Of a DNA stretch of 40,353 bases, positions 22,159-29,600 are shown in pieces; positions within the stretch are counted from its first letter, which is position 1; each line of letters begins with the position of its first letter. A program made the position numbers and the translations under genes. Under the pieces are notes generated by a model, which was not told the origin of the DNA, did not search any database, and worked only from the letters and a program-made list of their open reading frames with translations. Origin of the DNA: a virus; IMG/VR virus record IMGVR_UViG_3300032069_000023, positions 1 to 40,353 of that record, one strand, 5' to 3'.

Positions 22159-22194
22159 TCACTTCCACTTGCCACAAAATCTACACCTTAACAT
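22159..22194 (-). CDS. 11-residue C-x2-C peptide (doubtful)
   Basis: ATG 22194 encodes MLRCRFCGKWK after an AGAAGAGAG stretch, with the next gene starting 4 nt beyond its stop. It may be a leader peptide coupling translation rather than a functional protein. Confidence 0.25.
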   Translation of the reverse strand: MLRCRFCGKWK

Positions 22195-22208
22195 ACTCTC
22201 TTCTTTTT

Positions 22209-22562
22209 TCATCTCATCAAATCCTTTGAATCGAATGCGAACCTGAATATATCTCCTTTTCTTTCCTTCTCGCATCTCTCGCAGAGAACACCCATCTTAA
22301 GATTCTTCGTGGTCCCGCAGAAGAAGCACCTGTGCTCGAGAGTATTGAGCATCCTGCTGAACTCTGTCATCTTGTTTTTGTAAGTCCTCTTGAATCTCTG
22401 CAACTTGTCCTTGGATTCCTTATCTTTGTATTTGCTCCAGAATTTCACATGGTCGCGATATTCTTTTTTCGCATTTTCCATCTTCTTTAGAATCAAAGCT
22501 TTCTTGTCTTTTATTTTGAATAAATTGTTTAGCGGCTGACATTTCCGTAGGTTATCATCCAT
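22209..22562 (-). CDS. Zinc-ribbon protein with basic coiled coil
   Basis: The 117-residue protein has a very Lys/Arg-rich helical N-terminal two-thirds (KKALILKKMENAKKEYRDHV, DKLQRFKRTYKNKMTEFSRM). A zinc ribbon RCFFCGTTKNLKMGVLCERC (about 78-97) follows. Charge and ribbon suggest nucleic-acid binding. It has its own TATA box (22594-22601). G+C-rich codons differ from the AT-rich gene just downstream. Confidence 0.6.
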   Translation of the reverse strand: MDDNLRKCQPLNNLFKIKDKKALILKKMENAKKEYRDHVKFWSKYKDKESKDKLQRFKRTYKNKMTEFSRMLNTLEHRCFFCGTTKNLKMGVLCERCEKERKGDIFRFAFDSKDLMR

Positions 22563-22593
22563 ATTCTCTTCTAAATTCTATTTGATTTGAAAG

Positions 22594-22601
22594 TATTTAA
22601 A
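22594..22601 (-). promoter_or_regulatory. TATA box of the 22562 gene
   Basis: TTTAAATA on the minus strand, centred about 36 nt before ATG 22562, within the 148-bp spacer after the TFB-like gene. Confidence 0.45.
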
Positions 22602-22710
22602 GATACCATCCCAATTAATTCTTAGTCCGAACCAAAGAGAATCGGGCTGATTGGAGTAATTTTTGAAAGTGGGCCCTTATCATTAGCCGAAAGTATAGAG
22701 ATAATAAATT

Positions 22711-22995
22711 CTAAAAATAAGGCTGTCCGACATGGAGGTCGTGCGCGCACAAAATCGTCCACTTCTTGAGTGTCTTGTATTCTATCTTTCCAACTTTGTA
22801 GAAAGTCTTGTTGGAAATTTCTGGCTTGATCAGTCTTATGATTGCCAGGGCTATCGAAGATGGTTTAGCTGACTGCCAGCCAAGTCTCCGCGCAAAATCA
22901 ACTGCTTTTAAAAATTCCCTCTGGTTTAACGAGAAAAGCGGGGCCATCTCATTGAGATTGTTTATCACCATTGCCTCGTAAATTCCTTCGCTCAT
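22711..22995 (-). CDS. Possible single-repeat TFB-like cyclin-fold protein
   Basis: The 94-residue protein overlaps the resolvase stop (ATGA). FLKAVDFARRLGWQSAKPSS, then IALAIIRLI and KVGKIEYKTLKKW, follow the pattern of archaeal TFB C-terminal cyclin repeats: A...A...G...gKsP-iA-A-iyl...V...ti-ny. TFB recruits RNA polymerase to TATA-bound TBP. A mini version could bias transcription to viral promoters or block host TFB. Similarity is by eye; a generic helical protein is the alternative. Confidence 0.45.
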   Translation of the reverse strand: MSEGIYEAMVINNLNEMAPLFSLNQREFLKAVDFARRLGWQSAKPSSIALAIIRLIKPEISNKTFYKVGKIEYKTLKKWTILCAHDLHVGQPYF

Positions 22996-23351
22996 GACCT
23001 TACCAATCCAAGTTTGATTAATTTATCTAATCCCTTCCCTCCGACTGCCATCGCATTGATATGATGATTGATTTTGTAAAAGAGATAAAACGGACTATTG
23101 TATCTTCTGATTAATTCTAATGCGCCATGATATTCCTCGTCTGACAAGAGCCTGATCGGGTTGTTTGGAACTTTTTCATGGCTCTTGCATTCCACAAAAC
23201 AGGCTGTCCCATCGGAAAATATGACTACCAAATCAGGAAATTTGGAACCTCCGCTTCTTGTTACAAATGCATTTTGTTTGAGAAAGAAATCTTTGACACG
23301 ATATTCGAATCTCCTCCCAGAAACATAGTTAGAATTAGTGGAATTAAGCAT
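22992..23351 (-). CDS. hjc: Hjc-type Holliday junction resolvase
   Basis: The 119-residue protein has the archaeal Hjc layout: GRRFEYRVKDFF (Glu16), VTRSGGSKFPDLVVI (Asp40) and CFVECKSHEK (Glu54-x-Lys56), the PD-(D/E)xK metal site. A C-terminal region with NSPFYLFYKINHHINAMAV follows. It resolves branched DNA from replication and recombination before packaging. The length is normal. The start ATG lies inside the 13-bp motif, and a TATA-like AAATATAAATAG is found about 30 nt upstream. Confidence 0.85.
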   Translation of the reverse strand: MLNSTNSNYVSGRRFEYRVKDFFLKQNAFVTRSGGSKFPDLVVIFSDGTACFVECKSHEKVPNNPIRLLSDEEYHGALELIRRYNSPFYLFYKINHHINAMAVGGKGLDKLIKLGLVRS

Positions 23352-23356
23352 AATAA
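23344..23356 (-). repeat. 13-bp dispersed motif TTATTATGCTTAA, copy 4
   Basis: Exact minus-strand copy containing the ATG of the resolvase gene. A partial copy (TGATGCTTAATAA) lies nearby at about 23391 on the plus strand. Confidence 0.8.
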
Positions 23357-23439
23357 ATATTTGTTTTCTACTATTTATATTTTTATGATGATGCTTAATA
23401 AGTTGGATTTAAATACTTTTAAACATAAGAATAATAAGA
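23357..23439. promoter_or_regulatory. Divergent promoter region between hjc and the plus-strand winged-helix gene
   Basis: A plus-strand TTTAAATA (23408-23415) is about 28 nt before ATG 23440, which has no ribosome site, so the mRNA should be leaderless. A minus-strand AAATATAAATAG near 23375-23390 serves the resolvase. Confidence 0.55.
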
Positions 23440-23709
23440 ATGATAGAGAAGAGAAGCAACAAATTGTTTGTCAACGGCAATACTCTGCCTAAGGGAGACT
23501 CTGACTTAATCACACACTTGCTGAGATCGGAGAACGGCCTCTCGGCATTCCAGCTGATGGGACTCACTGGTAAAATCTACGTCCAGTATATCCAGAACAG
23601 GCTGAGGACGCTGGTCTCCATAGGCATAGTAGTCAAGACAGGAAGGGGAATCTACGAGATTAATCCAGAGCTGAGGGAGGAGCTGAAGAAAGTGATGGAG
23701 ATTGCTTAA
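23440..23709 (+). CDS. Winged-helix DNA-binding protein
   Basis: The protein has 89 residues. DSDLITHLLRSENGLSAFQL, then MGLTGKIYVQYIQNRL and RTLVSIGIVVKTGRGIYEIN, form a winged helix with a clear wing. The C-terminus is an acidic/basic helix. It leads a six-gene plus-strand block and lies divergent to the resolvase operon, so it may control both. Confidence 0.65.
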   Translation: MIEKRSNKLFVNGNTLPKGDSDLITHLLRSENGLSAFQLMGLTGKIYVQYIQNRLRTLVSIGIVVKTGRGIYEINPELREELKKVMEIA

Positions 23710-23839
23710 GAAGATAAAGCACTGCCCTGTCTGCAAAAGCACAAGGTTCAGGGGGATTGAATCGAAAGAACTTATTGGTTGGGAGTGCAAGAAATGCGGA
23801 TATAAGAATCTGCATAACAAGGAGGAAGAGAATGTTTGA
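23702..23839 (+). CDS. 45-residue zinc-ribbon protein
   Basis: HCPVCKSTRFRGIESKELIG and WECKKCGYKNLH give a canonical C-x2-C...C-x2-C ribbon. No ATG is available; TTG 23702, overlapping the upstream stop, is the likely start. Its stop lies inside the next gene. Such ribbons often mediate contacts with polymerase or other proteins. Confidence 0.55.
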   Translation: MLKKIKHCPVCKSTRFRGIESKELIGWECKKCGYKNLHNKEEENV

Positions 23840-23933
23840 AAGATTATTTGGAAAGAAATATACTTGCCCGAACTGTGGAAGAAAGTTTTCTTCTGGACAG
23901 GCGATGGGCGGTCATTTGAAATCATGTAGGTGA
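23832..23933 (+). CDS. 33-residue C2HC zinc finger with QAMGGH motif
   Basis: MFERLFGKKYTCPNCGRKFS continues SGQAMGGHLKSCR. One C-x2-C...H-x4-C finger carries the QA(L/M)GGH helix best known from plant C2H2 factors. It is preceded by GGAGGAAGAG. A single short finger probably binds DNA weakly or a protein partner. It overlaps genes on both sides. Confidence 0.6.
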   Translation: MFERLFGKKYTCPNCGRKFSSGQAMGGHLKSCR

Positions 23934-24286
23934 AAAAATTGATAACAGACGAGGAAAAAAAGGAAGGAATCTGGGAATATGAGGGGAAGAAGTTCAAGAG
24001 ATGTCCTAACTGTGATGGAGCTATCTTGGCTGAATGGAAGTCGCACGGATGTGGCTGGGGAAGAACAGACGAGCCGAAATCTCAGATAGAAGTGAAGAAA
24101 TTAACAAAGACAACTGAAGAACTCAGTTTGAATTCGACTGCGATAGTTAGTGATTGCGTGAAAGAGGCAATTGACATACTAACAAACATCTCGACTACGA
24201 AGGACATCTACTTCGACTGGGGGCACATCATAGGACTCGCAGACCAGATAAGGAGAACAAAGTTGTTCCTTCAATTAAATAAGTGA
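23930..24286 (+). CDS. 118-residue zinc-ribbon protein
   Basis: GTG 23930 overlaps the previous stop (GTGA). RCPNCDGAILAEWKSHGCGW (24-43) has a C-x2-C and a distal Cys/His set. The remainder is helical (STAIVSDCVKEAIDILTNIS, IIGLADQIRRTKLFLQLNK). Possibly a small regulatory or replication accessory factor; the family is not recognised. Confidence 0.55.
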   Translation: MKKLITDEEKKEGIWEYEGKKFKRCPNCDGAILAEWKSHGCGWGRTDEPKSQIEVKKLTKTTEELSLNSTAIVSDCVKEAIDILTNISTTKDIYFDWGHIIGLADQIRRTKLFLQLNK

Positions 24287-24292
24287 AATCAA

Positions 24293-24436
24293 ATGGGATT
24301 GTTTGACATAGACATAGAGAAAGAGATAAAGTCCCTCAGCAGAAGGATAGACAGGCTGATTGAGATAGAAGAAGAAGTCCTAGAGGCAGTCAATCAACTG
24401 GTAAGTTTGAAGAAGAAACAGATGAAGGTGAGATGA
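24293..24436 (+). CDS. 47-residue coiled-coil peptide
   Basis: MGLFDIDIEKEIKSLSRRID is followed by a heptad-like helix (LIEIEEEVLEAVNQL) and a basic tail. It starts 6 nt after the upstream stop and overlaps the next start as ATGA. Probably an oligomerising small protein of unknown role. Confidence 0.5.
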   Translation: MGLFDIDIEKEIKSLSRRIDRLIEIEEEVLEAVNQLVSLKKKQMKVR

Positions 24437-24576
24437 TGGAAGGATACAAGCTGACATTCGGAAGGAAGGTCAAATCAACAATCTATGTCGGAGAAGACGC
24501 TTTGATGGATATGATGGGCATGATTGGGGAGTTTGAGAACTTGACGATTGAAAGGATAAGAAATTATAGGGAATAA
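24433..24576 (+). CDS. 47-residue hypothetical protein
   Basis: MMEGYKLTFGRKVKSTIYVG gives a beta hairpin, and the Met-rich EDALMDMMGMIGEFENLTIE a helix. It is the last gene of the plus-strand block. A near-perfect 12-bp inverted repeat follows at 24600-24648. Family unknown. Confidence 0.5.
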   Translation: MMEGYKLTFGRKVKSTIYVGEDALMDMMGMIGEFENLTIERIRNYRE

Positions 24577-24599
24577 ATTATTCTCTCCTCTAACACAAT

Positions 24600-24648
24600 A
24601 GCTGATAGATATAGTCAGAACAAGATTAAGTTTCGGTATCCATCAGCT
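24600..24648. terminator. Inverted repeat between convergent operons
   Basis: AGCTGATAGATA (24600-24611) and TATCCATCAGCT (24637-24648) pair at 11 of 12 positions around a 25-nt loop. It lies between the ends of the plus-strand block and the minus-strand holin-like gene. A bidirectional terminator or RNA-stability element is plausible. Confidence 0.45.
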
Positions 24649-24678
24649 CTCGCAAATAGATGACCGCTCAACTTATTC

Positions 24679-24936
24679 TTATATTCCGAATGCCTTCAGT
24701 GCCTTGTCTAAAGCAGGTCCCAAGAAGTTCACTATCTCGAATCCAGCCGGTAGGACAATACCAAAGTAGTTCACTACCAATACTGCTATTGGTGGGACTG
24801 CACCTACTAAGACAGTTCTGATGAATTTCTTCCACTCAAAACTTGTCTTGCTGTCTTCACTCTTGGCTTTGAAATAACCTGCTGCTGCATAGAGCAGATT
24901 GCCTAATGCACCAAAGCCGATTAGTTCATATCCCAT
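24679..24936 (-). CDS. Holin-like small membrane protein
   Basis: The 85-residue protein has an N-terminal hydrophobic helix (ELIGFGALGNLLYAAAGYFK), a charged loop (KSEDSKTSFEWKKF), a second long hydrophobic segment (about 42-62, TVLVGAVPPIAVLVVNYFGI) and a final amphipathic part. It has an AAAGGAGGAAAC ribosome site and a TATA box at 24974-24981. It lies at the end of the tail module, where phages keep holins. No endolysin is visible, so the lysis role is inferred. Confidence 0.5.
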   Translation of the reverse strand: MGYELIGFGALGNLLYAAAGYFKAKSEDSKTSFEWKKFIRTVLVGAVPPIAVLVVNYFGIVLPAGFEIVNFLGPALDKALKAFGI

Positions 24937-24973
24937 GGTTTGTTTCCTCCTTTAAATTATTTAAATTAGTCCC

Positions 24974-25000
24974 TATTTAAAGCCGAGTTAAGCATAATAA
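24974..25000 (-). promoter_or_regulatory. Promoter of the holin-like gene with 13-bp motif copy 5
   Basis: TTTAAATA (minus strand, 24974-24981) is about 42 nt before ATG 24936. Immediately upstream of it, at 24988-25000, is the fifth exact copy of TTATTATGCTTAA, adjoining the stop of the hub gene. Confidence 0.6.
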
Positions 25001-26623
25001 TTAAGTTGGAGCATAGGTCAGCCTTGTGGAGATAAGTCTGTTTATCCCGCTGACATTCTCTATGAAAGAGCTTTCCGTGATTTTTTTATTGGAAGCGGTT
25101 ATGATAAATTTGATGTTGCCGTAATCGTAAACCAGATCGAAACCAAGTATCCTGAAATAATCATTCAATCCAGCATCAGAATCAACCAGCTCTATCCTGT
25201 CGCCAAGCTTGACTTTGTTGAGGAATTCGAAGCAATCCATCATCTCGAAGGTTATCTCGTAGGTTATTGTGGCGTTCCTGTTCACCCAGAAGCTTGATTT
25301 TAATTCAAGCTGCTTCTCAGATTCATTGCTCGGATCTATGAGGGTTATCTGCCTTAATCCATTCACAGCAATCGAGCTTCCCGCCTGCGGGGAGGATTCT
25401 ATATAATGGACAGAGGAATCATATTGGAAGACCTTGACCAAATTATCATGCGCCACAGCAGTGGTTCCAGACGCCCCCCTTGTGCAGCCAGTGAAGGTAG
25501 TGGCTGTAATTCCTGTGTAAGAAACCACTTCAGTTCCGATAATTATGCTTCCAGAACTGCTGAAATCCGTGGTAGAATCGACTGTTATGGTGGTTGCAGC
25601 CGAGTTAATCCCACCATTCAAGGCAGCATACGCCTTTCCTGTTCCATCATAATATAAAATGCACAGGGTTCCCTTGTAGTGATAGGAGCCGAGGCTTCCT
25701 CCTTGGGTATCCTGCATCAGTATGTCAAAGAAATTTTCAAGCTTGCTTGTCCAAGTAAGAGGAGTCCTGCCGATTAAAGCCACTCCTCTTGCTGGAAATC
25801 CTGCTCCTGTGATCAAGACAACCGGCGTCGCAGTATCTTTCACGCTCTGGTCAAGCTTGTCATAGACAGTGGAGGCAAAAGAGTATTTCGTCCATATCTG
25901 GCTTGTTCCTTCACCCTTGCCGAGATAGATGACCGAATTATAGAGCTTATGGAAATTGTCATTCCTGTCGGATATTATTCCATTTTGGCTGGTGCCGGAA
26001 AGCTCTACTTTGTAGACAGGAGCGAGGCTTCCCCTCCATTCCATAAAATTGAATCCATCTATATTATAAGGAGCATCCCCATTATCCACATACCAATCCC
26101 ATTCGAACTGTTTTGCCAGAGCATCTATGACGCTCAGTTTGTTGTCGTATTCCGCCCTGAAATCAACAGCTTCTCCGAAAGCCTCTATGATATTCGGCTC
26201 TATAATCCAAGGGGAAGAAGCATCATTGTTGAAAGAAAGAACTGTTTTGACAATCGTATTTGGCTCCTCTGTCCAAATGGTTCTTCCATAATATTCCTTG
26301 TTTGCCAGCAGAAGCGCCATTCCAAATCCTTTGACTACGGCAAAACCATCAGTAGTATATTTTATCTCCTCTATCTTGCCCTTCAGGATTAACGTATATT
26401 CAGAAAAAATCTTCACAATCTTCCCATAGGAGACATTCGTATCTGCATTTGTCACATCCTGGAGTTTTATCTCAAAATTCTCAAGCTGGTTTATTTTTTT
26501 GGTGATTCTCAAATAATAGAAGGCGGGATATTCCACTTCGTTTATATAGACAGAGAAATCATCTGGATGCCCATATGGGGCGGAAGGCATTCCTGAAGTC
26601 GGTTCTGTTGGCATTTTTATCAC
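25001..26623 (-). CDS. Baseplate hub / tail protein
   Basis: The 540-residue protein starts at GTG 26623 in a GTGA overlap with the giant fibre gene; ATG 26614 is an alternative. The N-terminal part (DDFSVYINEVEYPAFYYLRI, NQLENFEIKLQD) resembles gp27-like or Gp37-like siphovirus hub proteins. A module of about 70 residues (NSAATTITVDSTTDFSSSGS, then TTFTGCTRGASGTT) is a beta unit seen in many phage tail proteins. The C-terminus (VKLGDRIELVDSDAGLNDYF) is hub-like beta sandwich. It probably joins tail tube to fibre. No lysozyme or peptidase motif is seen. Confidence 0.75.
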   Translation of the reverse strand: MIKMPTEPTSGMPSAPYGHPDDFSVYINEVEYPAFYYLRITKKINQLENFEIKLQDVTNADTNVSYGKIVKIFSEYTLILKGKIEEIKYTTDGFAVVKGFGMALLLANKEYYGRTIWTEEPNTIVKTVLSFNNDASSPWIIEPNIIEAFGEAVDFRAEYDNKLSVIDALAKQFEWDWYVDNGDAPYNIDGFNFMEWRGSLAPVYKVELSGTSQNGIISDRNDNFHKLYNSVIYLGKGEGTSQIWTKYSFASTVYDKLDQSVKDTATPVVLITGAGFPARGVALIGRTPLTWTSKLENFFDILMQDTQGGSLGSYHYKGTLCILYYDGTGKAYAALNGGINSAATTITVDSTTDFSSSGSIIIGTEVVSYTGITATTFTGCTRGASGTTAVAHDNLVKVFQYDSSVHYIESSPQAGSSIAVNGLRQITLIDPSNESEKQLELKSSFWVNRNATITYEITFEMMDCFEFLNKVKLGDRIELVDSDAGLNDYFRILGFDLVYDYGNIKFIITASNKKITESSFIENVSGINRLISTRLTYAPT

Positions 26624-29600
26624 TCAACTGTTGAACTGAATCCGAGTGTGGCGTTTGTAGTAACCCCAGCCGTGCAGTTGCTCAGATAGAAGAACCCCCA
26701 GAAAGTCTGATTGGCATTGATTCCAAGATTTTGTTTCACCATGATATTTGTCGTATTGCTGACATTGAAATCCACGCTCGTCTCCAAGGTGCTGTTTGTA
26801 GAGAGGAAATGGCTCATGCAAGCAGGCAGAGTAGCATTCCAGTATGCACTCACGTTTATATTGCTGTTTCCTATGTTTGTTATGTTCCATATCCATTGCG
26901 AACTTGTCTGTCCTTTCGGGGTGAATGTGCCATTCTGATAGCAACTAGTATTTGATGGTGTGCAGGAGCTCTCGTTTATCAGGTATTTTGTCACGCTGGC
27001 AAGAACATACGGCTTGTAAGTTGAATTCCAAGACGATGTGAAATTCATCGCCTTCGGCCATATGTTGAGCTGGGGTATCCTGAGCAAAAAGGTGGCGTTC
27101 TTCAATACTGAATACAGATGGCTTGTGATGTCCCATAATCCCCAGCCTTCCGAGCTCGTGAAGTTCTTTTTGACGATTGTGTAGCTGTCATAGCTAGGCT
27201 GTGTCGCCCAGCTTATGCCGCTCCAAGTCTGGTTTGTGGAATAATGTAGATAAGTGACGCATGGCTTTGTCGCATTGCAGTTCTCCCCGCCCTGCGAAGT
27301 GGAGACAATCGGCTGCTGATAAAGATTGAGTGTGGCGTTGTCGAAGTAAGGAAGATTTGAGATGTCGAACTTATACCAAGAATATCTCGACGGGGCATAG
27401 ATGATGCTGGAAGGCAGTATGTATGTTATATTGATCGCATCTAGCTGTATTATTCCTGCTGTGTCAGAATGCAAAATAAATGGCACTTGGCAGGGATTCG
27501 AACAAGTAGTCAGATAAGTCTGTATCTCTGATGAAAAGTTCGCTGTTCTGTTCGGTGAATAGGTGGAATTGAATTCTCCCGTATGATTCCATTCCCAAAT
27601 ATCTCCATCTGAAGAGACATCAAGATAAGGACTGATAGAATAGTTGCCTTGTGAAACATTTATTGTAATATTGTAAATTGTGGGAGTCAACGTTCTAGTC
27701 GTATCAGAACTTAATATTGCTCTCCATTTCAGAGACTGTCCTACGTTACTGAAAACTTTAAGTGTTCCTGGAGTCGTCGCTTCCCAAGTGCTTCCTCCAT
27801 TTGAACTCAAGTAATAGGAAATAGACGTCCCTGTGGGAACATTGCTTGTCACGTTTGTTATATTTGCCGTAAAGTAGTAAGAAGAAGTAGAAGTATCTAT
27901 TGCTTGGGAATTTATATATGCACTTGAATAGTAATCGTAATAAGTGTTTAGGAAATACAAATCTCTTGGTAAAGTGGCAAGTTGTTCCCAACATTTTGTC
28001 CATCCATATCCCGCACAATTAGCATATTGGTCCCAACAAACCCAACAGTCACCATCCGTATAGTAGTCAGTTGTGTCACCATACCCCTCTCGATACCCTG
28101 CCCCGCATATATTAAGTGCCTCACCGTAATCAAAAATCAAAGCCACATAGTAAGTGTTTCCAGGAGTCAGTTCAAGCGGCGAGGAGAGATTCCATGTCCA
28201 TGGCATGCTGCAATTATTAGAACAATAGGGTAAATCTGCTTCCGCCAAATTCGAACCCCCAAGAGAACTTCTTATTGCGATTATTTTTGAAGTATATTGC
28301 AGATTTGTGCCAAGATAAATAGTAACATTGGTCAAATACTTTCCCTGTGCTTTAAACGACTGTTGAAATTCTATGTTTTGGTAACCAACCCATGCCCCAC
28401 ATTCTTCATGTGTTTGATTTTCTCTGTCAAAAAGGACTCTATTAATTTTTATTTCTCCATTTGTTATATTACAGTAATTTGTTCCATCTAAATATGTGTT
28501 GGTATCAAAAGTATCAAAAAAATCAACTTTGTTTTGAGCGGGAAATCCGCTTAAATTCAACTTGGCATCTATAATAGTGGCAGTGTTTGGAATCTCGACA
28601 TAGAAAGTATTATTTTGGCTTCCAGTAAAAGTCTCATTCCAAGCTGATTGGCTATTGTTATTTTCTGTTTCTGTGATTGTCTGTGCCCCTATCTTGTATC
28701 CCCCGCTGATTAGATTAGAGCTGTTTGTCCAGACTGTGGAAGAATCATTCGAATCGGTAGTGGTATTCTCAATTGGATAGCCTTTCCATTCCGGCATTTT
28801 GACAAGGAAGCTTGTGTTCAGAATCAAGACTGTCCTCTCCACTTGGGAAGCCGTGTAATTCTCGTGGTTTAAAGTGGCCGTATAATTGAAGGCCTGTAAA
28901 ATGGAGGCATTTGTCATATTTTCAATTTGGTTCAAAGTGAGACTTGTATTGAAGATTGTTCCATTCCTGTATAGAGAAAGATTGCCATAGTTCACAGTTT
29001 TCCAAGCAGTCGCATTGATGGTTTGATTTATAATATAGTTTTTATTTCCCTGAGTTCCGTTCAAGGCGAGATAGATTGTTGTTGTTCCCTTGTTCACGAG
29101 GGCAAATCTATCTATTGAAATATTAGTAGCTGAGTAATTCACGGAAGAGAACGTCAAAGTATAGTTGTATGATGCGTTCCCCAGCAGAATATTCTCTGAT
29201 ACAGACAATGCCGTCAGAGAACTCGCCTTTATCACTCCATCCCTCCAGAGTGAGATATTATAATCGCTGAAGCTCGTCCCGTTCTTCCAGCCTGTCCCGT
29301 TCACGGCCCCTGGATAAGTGTAGCTCTTGTTTGATTCTGTCGCGTTGAGGGCAAGGTGCAGTGAGACATCCCCCCTATTAACTGTGAAGAATTCTGTTCT
29401 TGATGTCGCGGAATAATTCGCTGTAGAGGTAAAATTGCAGGTGAAGTTATAGTCCTGAGCAGCCAGTTGGGTGTTGTATTCCCCTCTGGTTGTTGAATAA
29501 GTGCCCACATAAGTTCCGTTTCTGGTGATGTTCAGCCACAGTCCGGTTGTGTTTATGAGGCACGTTGCGTTCTCGGCGGCAGGATAGACAGTAGCTTTGT

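Noticed and set aside
25406-25657. Plus-strand frame within the hub gene
   Set aside because: It is the shadow of the TTITV/GCTRG beta module, with no ribosome site.
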